Source: JACQCF01 sp043742785 (GTDB lineage Bacteria > Omnitrophota > Gorgyraeia > Zapsychrales > Fredricksoniimonadaceae). Taken from it: a DNA stretch of 7,600 nt. Each line of letters opens with the position of its first letter. The stretch's first letter is position 1. Positions 1 through 5,503 of this stretch are shown here, one piece after another. The notes under the pieces are model-generated. The model did not search any database. It was not told the origin of the DNA and saw nothing but the letters and a program-made list of their open reading frames with translations. The translations under genes were made by a program, and so were the position numbers. The DNA lies in contig JAYTXU010000059.1 of NCBI GenBank assembly GCA_043742785.1, forward strand, positions 1 to 7,600. The letters are read 5' to 3'.

Positions 1-2
1 CT

Positions 3-224
3 CAAATTTATTTAAACACGATTGTTCTTGATGAAAATGGTACTTTGACAATAAGTGGCATTTCGGATTCAATGTCGAGGGTATTTTCTTATGTAAAAAT
101 TCTATCGGATTCATCAATGTTTAAGAACGTCAAAACAAAGTCAACAGCAACTAAAAAAGACAATGGTAAAGATGTCGCTGCTTTTGAGTTAAATTTATTA
201 GTATTAGATGCACCTAAGGAGTAA
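3..224 (+). CDS. pilN: PilN-like type IV pilus / type II secretion assembly protein, C-terminal fragment
   Basis: The 5' end lies outside the window; the last 73 codons and the TAA stop are present. PilN is a bitopic inner-membrane protein that pairs with PilO in the alignment subcomplex linking cytoplasmic PilM and the motor to the outer-membrane secretin. The visible part is the end of its periplasmic ferredoxin-like domain. A strand with ENGTLTISGISDS is followed by a helix with VFSYVKIL, then SSMFKNVKTKS and a closing strand ending FELNLLVLDAPKE. This matches the PilN pattern of 'G.a.s...v..fi..L..s..f.nv', followed by a charged loop and a last strand. The pilO-like gene starts five bases after the stop, and its Shine-Dalgarno lies in the final codons, so the two are co-translated. 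A GspL-type equivalent in a type II secretion system cannot be excluded from this fragment. Confidence 0.72.
   Translation, partial: QIYLNTIVLDENGTLTISGISDSMSRVFSYVKILSDSSMFKNVKTKSTATKKDNGKDVAAFELNLLVLDAPKE
216..221 (+). promoter_or_regulatory. Shine-Dalgarno site for the pilO-like gene
   Basis: AAGGAG lies eight bases before the GTG at 230 and overlaps the last codons of the pilN-like gene. It is one of only two clear Shine-Dalgarno sites in the window, and it supports GTG at 230 as the true start. Confidence 0.7.
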
Positions 225-229
225 GTAGA

Positions 230-865
230 GTGATTGCTAAATTTATTTCAGAGTTTTTCTCAGGGCTTTCTAGTTTAGGAAAAAAATTATTAATTATTGC
301 TTTAATAGTAGTGATTATAACTTCATTTGATCGCCTCTTAATTGCTCCAACGATGTCTCGTCTTGCTACTATCGATGAGGAAACTGTAAAAGAAGAAAAG
401 GTTATTAAAGAAGATTTACATTTTTTAAGTTATAAAGATAAGATTTTAAGAGAAGCGAAGGCTATTGATTCTTATTTTACAGATAATCTTCCCACAGAAG
501 ATGAAATCATTGGTGCATTTTTAAAGAAGATTGAAATTGTAGCGACCAAGGCTAATGTAACTTTAGCTAAAGTAACGCCTTCAACAGCTCAGCAGGAAAA
601 GGATAACTTAAAATACTCGGCTGATTTAGAATGTTCAGGAAAATTAACAGATATAGTCTCTTTTATGCATTTAATTAATTCCTTGGATGAGTTAACAAAG
701 ATTGTAAAATTCAGTTTAGGTTCTAAGAAAGCAGACCTAGATGAAATCAAAGCAACGATGACTATTGACAAGGTGATTATCTCTAGGCAGAATATTATCA
801 AGTTGTCCAATCCTACCCTATCGAGTAACACACAAGCCGATGCCTCTACATCTAAGAAAAATTAA
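230..865 (+). CDS. pilO: PilO-like type IV pilus inner-membrane assembly protein
   Basis: A 211-residue protein with PilO architecture: a short cytoplasmic N-terminus, one transmembrane helix (about residues 20-31, LIIALIVVII), a charged helical stretch likely to form a coiled coil (about 45-80), and a periplasmic ferredoxin-like domain (about 90-185). In that domain, LECSGKLTDIVSFMHLINSL followed by a strand and ATMTIDKVII fits the PilO pattern 'l.G.y..i..Fl..ie.l....i....i' closely. PilO dimerises with PilN in the periplasm to hold the pilus machine in register. The length is typical. The GTG start is supported by AAGGAG eight bases upstream. The last 25 or so residues are rich in Ser, Thr, Asn and Lys and look disordered; part of this tail is encoded where the next gene overlaps. 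The neighbouring pilN-like gene supports the call. The GspM protein of type II secretion is the main alternative. Confidence 0.75.
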   Translation: MIAKFISEFFSGLSSLGKKLLIIALIVVIITSFDRLLIAPTMSRLATIDEETVKEEKVIKEDLHFLSYKDKILREAKAIDSYFTDNLPTEDEIIGAFLKKIEIVATKANVTLAKVTPSTAQQEKDNLKYSADLECSGKLTDIVSFMHLINSLDELTKIVKFSLGSKKADLDEIKATMTIDKVIISRQNIIKLSNPTLSSNTQADASTSKKN

Positions 866-1616
866 GATATTTTTCTGGATGATTCTTTTCATATTCTTTA
901 ATTTCCATTTATCTTATTGTGCCACTATGCGTGATATGTATGAATCTGCTGTTGATTTTTACAATAAAGGTCAATATGGGCAGTCTATTGATATGTATAA
1001 GCAGATTATCAAAGACACACCTCAATTTGCTCCTGCTTATATTGGATTAGGATTAGCTTTAAAAGCCAATGGTGCGGACATTGAAGAGGTATTGTATTAT
1101 TATAAGGCAGCAGTTGATAAAGATCCTTTAAGTATTCAGGCATTAGAACAGTTGGGAAGATTGTATTATTCGCTTGGTCAGATGGAGAAAGCTAAGATTT
1201 CTTTTCAGAAAGTTCTTAAAATCAATCCTAATATATTTACAGTTAAGCAGACTATGGGATGGATTTATCTGGTTGGGAAAAATGCAAATCCTAGAAAGGC
1301 AGTTGCTTATTTTCAAGATGTTCTTAAAGTAAATCCTAATCCTAACGCTTATTTTGGGTTGGGGATCGCCTACTTTGGAGATAATCAAAGAGAAAAAGTT
1401 CTGGATGTTATTACCCAATTAAGAGGTATGGGGCAAGATGATTTTGCGGATAGATTAGAAAAATCTGTTCGAGAAAATCGCAAGGTTATTTTAGATAATC
1501 CGGAAGATTCACAGGTAGATCAAGAAGATAGTCAAGATAAAAATACTTTTGAAAAGACTCAAGATAATCCTAAGGGAATAAAGGTGCGTTTAAGAGGAAA
1601 ATTAGATCAGCTGTAG
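840..1616 (+). CDS. Exported TPR-repeat protein in the pilus operon
   Basis: A 258-residue protein. Residues 1-29 form an export signal: basic HLRKIK, a hydrophobic core FFWMILFIFFNFHL, then SYCAT. The Cys at 27 has L-S-Y before it, a poor lipobox because of the Tyr at -1, so cleavage by signal peptidase I after CA is about as likely as lipidation. Residues 33-195 hold about four to five tetratricopeptide repeats, e.g. 67-100 (AYIGLGLALK...KDP), 101-134 (ALEQLGRLYYSLGQ...INP) and 135-170. The tail (about 210-245) is acidic and rich in Asp, Gln and Lys; it ends in a basic IKVRLRGKL stretch. The ATG lies inside the pilO-like gene (26-base overlap) with no clear Shine-Dalgarno, so translation probably depends on coupling; an ATG at 879 would cut off the basic part of the signal. 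By position it could be a pilotin-like or scaffold protein such as PilF/PilW or Tgl, which is inference. Confidence 0.72.
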   Translation: MPLHLRKIKIFFWMILFIFFNFHLSYCATMRDMYESAVDFYNKGQYGQSIDMYKQIIKDTPQFAPAYIGLGLALKANGADIEEVLYYYKAAVDKDPLSIQALEQLGRLYYSLGQMEKAKISFQKVLKINPNIFTVKQTMGWIYLVGKNANPRKAVAYFQDVLKVNPNPNAYFGLGIAYFGDNQREKVLDVITQLRGMGQDDFADRLEKSVRENRKVILDNPEDSQVDQEDSQDKNTFEKTQDNPKGIKVRLRGKLDQL

Positions 1617-1631
1617 TTTAAGTCTAATTCC
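1596..1631. other. Weak stem-loop spanning two convergent stop codons
   Basis: AATTAGA (1600-1606) pairs with TCTAATT (1623-1629); with a two-base bulge it extends by GG (1596-1597) to CC (1630-1631). The 16-base loop contains the palindrome CAGCTG. The hairpin straddles the TAG of the TPR gene and the stop of the opposing oligosaccharyltransferase gene, where a bidirectional terminator would be expected. The stem is AT-rich and has no U-tract on either side, so termination is only a possibility. Confidence 0.22.
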
Positions 1632-4074
1632 AGTTGGTTTCAAAAACTTTGATTTGAGTTCGGCCTGTCATATCATTAGCAGAAGTTAGACTTTTAAAGT
1701 GTTTTAGCCCTGCCGCATTAAAATAAAAGAGCTTTATTAAAAGAGAATTTGCTAGGCTTCTATCCATCAATCTTGCCATCATTTGACCATCTTGCGAATA
1801 TAAAACAACTGAATATTTTAAATTAGCGTTAAGATTTATTTTTTCTGCTATTTTTTGATTATCTAGATAGACGATACTAGTAGGAAATCCTTTGCCATAG
1901 GTGGGGGAATTAATAGCAGCCTTCATAGTCTGTTTATCTATTTCTAAGTTTTCACTGAAATAAATTATCTTTTCGTCTTGGTTGATGAGTGATAAAGGAG
2001 GGCTGTAGTGGGTTTGTCCTCCGGCAAGTTGCCATAAAAAGTCAATATAAGCAGGGGTGTTGCGTGAGGGAATAGAAGCTAAGAGCTTTGGGTTCTCATT
2101 GAGTTTTTCTATTTTTTGAATATTCCATCGTCCCATAAATGTTAAACCAATGTTTTGATCAACTAATTCATTATATAAAAGGATATAACTATGAGGAAAG
2201 CCGCCACGAGTTAGGTTTAAAACAGTTTGAACATCTTCTTCTTTATTTAAAATGGCCCGTAGTAATGGGGTAGACGTAAAATCGCTTTTAGAAGCTATGG
2301 TAGATACTAAGGTAACAGCTTCAGAGGTTTTAAGTTTCTTAGAGGTTAGAAAATCGACAGTCTTGTTACCGCTCAAATTAATCATTCGTAAAAGCCCTGC
2401 AGCCTCATCTTCGTTCTCATTTAGAAGAATGTTAGCCATCCAATAACCGGTGGCGCTTTCTCCTAAGGTGGCACCGTCAAACATAACTCGCCTTTGCGCA
2501 ATAGCTTTTATAAAATGCCCTGGTGGCCACCATCCGTTAATAATGCTATCTACTGGGGTTAGGTTCTTAATATCTATTAATGCTTTCTCCCAGGTGGAAT
2601 TAAAAATAGGAGTTAATGTTATTCGTATATTTTTCTGGGCATTTATAAAAATAAAGAATGTCAATAAAATGACTACTGCTGGGGTAATCCAATGAAAATT
2701 CGATAAGGAGAGTTTTTCAAAGAAAGCATTAAGACCGATGCTTAAGAACAAGGCCAATCCCAATAGGGCGAAAATATCAAATCGCTCTGCTTGAATAGTA
2801 AGTAGGACACATGAAATAAAAAAAGTGGTCAGTGCAATAATTCTTAATGTTTGTTCTTTAAGAGGATTTCTAAAAGCTTGCCAAAGACTATATAGTAAAC
2901 TTAATGTGCCAGTTAAAAGAAAAAGAATGCCTCCGCTGTCTGCAATAATGTCCTGTGTTGAGGCTCGTTTAAGCTCTCCAACTTCCATAAATAAATTTGG
3001 CCATAAACTTAATCCTTTCACTGTAAACTTTAGCAATTCTCCTAAACCTTCTTTAATTAGATTAAAGAAGTCCCCAAAGCTAAATAGTAAGCTGATGCCG
3101 AGTAAGGTTGAAACAATAATAAAGAGAGCAAGAAAGCTGTATTGATGGATAGAAAGATTGTTTTTTCTTATCAGAAAAGAATATCCTCCGCAGATAGCAA
3201 GAATAGCTAGTGAAATGACAAGCATAAATCCCCACCCTTGCCAGATGGAAGCAAATCCTGTCATGACAAGGGCAAAAAGGATTGCAGATCTTAAAAGATG
3301 TTTTAAGTCATATTGTGTGATAGCTTTTAATAGAATGGTTAAAAGAAGTAATGGAAAAAGAAGATTGTAGGGATCGGTATCATACCAACCTATCGATGAT
3401 CTTTTAAGAATGACAGGGGCCATCACAAAAAAGAGGCCAGCTATAAAAGAAGCATAAGCAGATACTTTGAGCGTGTAGCAGAGCAGGAAGAAAGCGGCTA
3501 AAACAAGACACATGATGATAATAGGAGTGTAGGCTACGGCAGCCATGAGGGAAATGTTAGGATCAAGAATTTTAAATATTTTATAAATGAAAAAACCTAC
3601 ATAGGGATGGTAGGTCATTGGTTGCCAAAACCCAAAAGGAGCAGTCATGAGCGGTTCATAATATTTACTTCCCTTTATTTCTTTGGCTATACGTCCTGTG
3701 TTTAGAATATTTTCTGTTAGATAGTAGTAATAATATGGATCGGATTCTAAAAGGTAAATGTTTGGTTTTGCATTGGAAGCTCGAAACATTTGCTGATTAA
3801 CTCTTTCAATAGCTTCCTGCGCTTTTACGGAATCTTTATGAAGAGCTTCATTGAGTTGTTGGGAAGCAAGCTGTTGAGCAATGCCAAAAGGAATTTGAGG
3901 TGCCTTAGCATGGATTTGTTCTAAAAGATTTTTTTTGATGTTATAAACGACAGCGAGGGAGGCTTGATCATGGGTTGGATCCCAAATGTGAGCACGAAGA
4001 GGATACAGGCGGATGTAGCAGCAAAGACAAGCAGCTATTACCCACAACCAAAGCCATGATTTAAGAAAATTCAT
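1624..4074 (-). CDS. STT3-family oligosaccharyltransferase with divergent acceptor motif
   Basis: An 816-residue GT-C enzyme that would transfer a lipid-linked glycan to protein on the periplasmic face. TM1 is about residues 7-24; roughly 12 more hydrophobic segments follow to about residue 478, and a periplasmic domain fills 480-816, the STT3/PglB/AglB layout. Family marks: an acidic motif ESDPYYYYYL (D112), the DxD loop GWYDTDPYNL (D232, D234), EVGE (364-367) where the family has TIxE/SVSE, and RF (431-432) before a late TM helix. GWWPPGHF (514-521) comes where WWDYG is expected, followed by VMFDGAT, YWMANILL and a later FMGRW that align with the usual STT3 C-domain. Two oddities: the WWD Asp is replaced by Pro517, and about 60-70 extra helical residues (about 35-105) sit between TM1 and D112. 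It lies 7 bases after the protease gene, with no clear Shine-Dalgarno, so it is probably coupled. Family assignment is firm; the acceptor residue and glycan are unknown. Confidence 0.85.
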   Translation of the reverse strand: MNFLKSWLWLWVIAACLCCYIRLYPLRAHIWDPTHDQASLAVVYNIKKNLLEQIHAKAPQIPFGIAQQLASQQLNEALHKDSVKAQEAIERVNQQMFRASNAKPNIYLLESDPYYYYYLTENILNTGRIAKEIKGSKYYEPLMTAPFGFWQPMTYHPYVGFFIYKIFKILDPNISLMAAVAYTPIIIMCLVLAAFFLLCYTLKVSAYASFIAGLFFVMAPVILKRSSIGWYDTDPYNLLFPLLLLTILLKAITQYDLKHLLRSAILFALVMTGFASIWQGWGFMLVISLAILAICGGYSFLIRKNNLSIHQYSFLALFIIVSTLLGISLLFSFGDFFNLIKEGLGELLKFTVKGLSLWPNLFMEVGELKRASTQDIIADSGGILFLLTGTLSLLYSLWQAFRNPLKEQTLRIIALTTFFISCVLLTIQAERFDIFALLGLALFLSIGLNAFFEKLSLSNFHWITPAVVILLTFFIFINAQKNIRITLTPIFNSTWEKALIDIKNLTPVDSIINGWWPPGHFIKAIAQRRVMFDGATLGESATGYWMANILLNENEDEAAGLLRMINLSGNKTVDFLTSKKLKTSEAVTLVSTIASKSDFTSTPLLRAILNKEEDVQTVLNLTRGGFPHSYILLYNELVDQNIGLTFMGRWNIQKIEKLNENPKLLASIPSRNTPAYIDFLWQLAGGQTHYSPPLSLINQDEKIIYFSENLEIDKQTMKAAINSPTYGKGFPTSIVYLDNQKIAEKINLNANLKYSVVLYSQDGQMMARLMDRSLANSLLIKLFYFNAAGLKHFKSLTSANDMTGRTQIKVFETNWN

Positions 4075-4081
4075 TGGGTCA

Positions 4082-4765
4082 TTATTGCATTTTTTGTTTA
4101 TATTTTAAATATTCTTGTCGGATTTTATTGGATGCGATGGCATAGCTTTTGCGATCTTCAGTTTTGCGTTTAGCCATTATAAGTCCAAGAAGGTGACCCT
4201 GTTTATCTAAAATTGGTCCGCCACTATCTCCTTGATAAAGATTAAGATTTACTTCAATAAGTTCTGTGTCTCCGGAAGACATGCTTTTTATAAGGCTTGT
4301 GATTTCACCTCCAAGAATGCTTTGATGATTATATTCAGAGCTACCCAGAGCAATGATGGATTCTCCCAATTGTGATTGGGAAGAGTTTGCCCAGGGTACA
4401 GCTTTAAGTGGATAAGGGGAGTCTATTTTTAAGAAACTAAAATCAGCTTCACTGGCATAAAGAAGTTTAGCTTCAAAAGATTTGCCATTAGATAATCCAA
4501 CATAAATATGTGGAGCGTTACGAATAATATGGGTATTTGTGACGATGATTCCTGAAGGGTCGATGATGATTCCTGCACCATAGCGTTCATAAGAGGCGAT
4601 CGCTGCATGGCCGTTTTTAGTTTGTAGCGTTCTTGCGTAGACAGTTTTTATTTCTACTAGGGATGGTTCGATGCTTTGTATGTTCATAATTAAAGAAGCT
4701 TGTTCGGCTGAAGCAGACGTAGAATAGAGGCATAGCAATAATAATATAGAGGGGCACTTAATCAT
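4082..4765 (-). CDS. Secreted single-domain HtrA-like serine protease
   Basis: A 227-residue trypsin-fold protease. Residues 1-20 are a Sec signal (Lys3, a leucine-rich core, then SASA-E), giving a mature periplasmic enzyme of about 207 residues. The catalytic triad is visible in S1C order: His79 in GIIVTNTHI, Asp108 in EADFSFLKID, and Ser181 in QGDSGGP. The late strand KSYAIASNKI matches the substrate-pocket 'fAIPs' element of HtrA/DegP. The protein ends right after the protease domain, so no PDZ domain is present; HtrA proteins usually have one or two. The motif before the serine is GDSGGP, as in trypsins, rather than the GNSGGP usual in DegP. It is the first gene of a minus-strand operon with the oligosaccharyltransferase. 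No clear Shine-Dalgarno is seen before the ATG. It may process or quality-control exported, possibly glycosylated, proteins; that role is inferred from context only. Confidence 0.85.
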   Translation of the reverse strand: MIKCPSILLLLCLYSTSASAEQASLIMNIQSIEPSLVEIKTVYARTLQTKNGHAAIASYERYGAGIIIDPSGIIVTNTHIIRNAPHIYVGLSNGKSFEAKLLYASEADFSFLKIDSPYPLKAVPWANSSQSQLGESIIALGSSEYNHQSILGGEITSLIKSMSSGDTELIEVNLNLYQGDSGGPILDKQGHLLGLIMAKRKTEDRKSYAIASNKIRQEYLKYKQKMQ

Positions 4766-4776
4766 TAAGTTAATTG

Positions 4777-4782
4777 TATAAT
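4777..4782 (+). promoter_or_regulatory. Possible -10 box of the acetyltransferase operon
   Basis: A perfect TATAAT lies in the short divergent intergenic region. It would place transcription start near 4789-4791 and give a leader of about 65 bases before the ATG at 4856. No good -35 hexamer is seen 16-18 bases upstream (GCACTT-like sequence, already inside the opposing protease gene), so the promoter may be weak, activator-dependent, or a chance match in AT-rich DNA. Confidence 0.35.
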
Positions 4783-4783
4783 G

Positions 4784-4834
4784 AAACAGTAACAGGCACT
4801 ATTTATTTAAAAGAATTAGTGTCTGTTAGTGTTT
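4784..4834. repeat. Imperfect 18-bp inverted repeat between divergent operons
   Basis: The left arm AAACAGTAACAGGCACTA (4784-4801) and right arm TAGTGTCTGTTAGTGTTT (4817-4834) are complementary at 16 of 18 positions, around a 15-base AT-rich loop. One mismatch becomes a G-U pair in plus-strand RNA, leaving one true mismatch (G-G). The right arm also contains TTAGTGT twice in tandem, spaced by CTG. The element starts just downstream of the TATAAT box, so it could be a leader hairpin of the acetyltransferase mRNA or an operator for a dimeric regulator acting on both operons. No U-tract follows, so a standard terminator is unlikely. Confidence 0.6.
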
Positions 4835-4855
4835 ATTAAGTTACAATTCAAAAAC

Positions 4856-5503
4856 ATGGTAAGAATACGTACTTTAAATAAAGCGGACCGAGGCGAGGTG
4901 CGTCGAATTTGTTGCGATGTGGCGGATCGAGGTGAACCCATTGAAAATTTTTTCTTTGATCGGGAATTCGCAGCGGATCTTTTAACAAGTTATTACACAG
5001 ATTATGAGCCTGAAAGTTCTTTTGTAGCCGAGATAGATGGCAGAGTTGTTGCTTATATTAATGGCTGTTTAGATAATCGTCGATATGGTCTTACGATGTT
5101 ATTTTTAATTATTCCTAAGCTTATTGTAATAGGGTTTATCCGAGGAGTTTTCTTTCATAAGAGATTTTGGATGGTCTTAAAGGGAATGATGAAGAATTGG
5201 AAGCGCATTTTTATCTGGCGTAAGAAATCTTTTCACAGTCATCAAGGGCATTTACATATAGGAGTTTCAAAGAATGCTCGTCACAAACAAGTAGGGCATG
5301 GTTTGGTAAATATTTTGATTGATTATGCTAAGAGTCAGAGAATTGATGAAATGACAGCATCGGTTCATGATGGCAATGTATTGGCTTGTCGTTTTTTCGA
5401 ACATTTAGGGTTTATTGTTAAAGACCGTTATCCGATGGTGATGGTTCACGGAGATTTGTTTAAGGAGTATCATTCTATTTATTATGTTAAAGCAATTGTA
5501 TAG
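4856..5503 (+). CDS. GNAT-family N-acetyltransferase with hydrophobic insertion
   Basis: A 215-residue protein from the ATG at 4856; an in-frame GTG at 4829 would add nine residues. I prefer the ATG because the GNAT fold begins at once there (VRIRTLNKAD, strand 1 then helix 1) and because the GTG lies inside the stem of the inverted repeat. Neither start has a clear Shine-Dalgarno. SSFVAEIDGRVVAYINGCLD gives strands 2-4. Motif A, the acetyl-CoA pyrophosphate loop, is LHIGVSKNARHKQVGHGLVNILIDYA, with K-Q-V-G-H-G in place of the usual Q/R-x-x-G-x-G/A. Motif B is HDGNVLACRFFEHLGF. Between strand 4 and motif A lie about 55 residues that are first hydrophobic (LTMLFLIIPKLIVIGFI), then rich in Lys, Arg, Trp and Phe, possibly membrane-associated. 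It overlaps the PIG-L gene by 20 bases. The acyl acceptor is unknown; an amino-sugar substrate is plausible from context. Confidence 0.78.
   Translation: MVRIRTLNKADRGEVRRICCDVADRGEPIENFFFDREFAADLLTSYYTDYEPESSFVAEIDGRVVAYINGCLDNRRYGLTMLFLIIPKLIVIGFIRGVFFHKRFWMVLKGMMKNWKRIFIWRKKSFHSHQGHLHIGVSKNARHKQVGHGLVNILIDYAKSQRIDEMTASVHDGNVLACRFFEHLGFIVKDRYPMVMVHGDLFKEYHSIYYVKAIV

Noticed and set aside
589..1418. Open frames on the minus strand opposite the pilO-like and TPR genes (589-831 and 1143-1418).
   Set aside because: They are antisense to well-supported genes, have no Shine-Dalgarno or family-like composition, and encode Ile/Ser-rich translations typical of the reverse complement of AT-rich genes.
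2518..2532. The WWP motif as a frameshift or sequencing error.
   Set aside because: The reading frame is uninterrupted and conserved STT3 sequence lies on both sides; changing D-Y to P-P needs several base substitutions.
2252..3370. Four plus-strand open frames (2252-2446, 2450-2695, 2825-3145, 3158-3370) inside the oligosaccharyltransferase gene.
   Set aside because: All lie antisense to a continuous, motif-bearing STT3 frame, and none shows recognisable domains or start signals.
4766..4828. A minus-strand promoter for the protease/STT3 operon, using a TACAAT-like -10 box.
   Set aside because: It would place the transcription start almost on the ATG and has no matching -35 element, so I could not support it.
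4784..4834. The inverted repeat as a miniature transposable element or intrinsic terminator.
   Set aside because: There are no flanking target-site duplications, the element is too short, no second copy occurs in the window, and no U-tract follows either arm.
4829..4855. GTG at 4829 as start of the acetyltransferase.
   Set aside because: It is in frame, but it has no Shine-Dalgarno, adds nine residues ahead of the normal GNAT start, and sits in the stem of the inverted repeat. The ATG at 4856 is preferred, though not proven.
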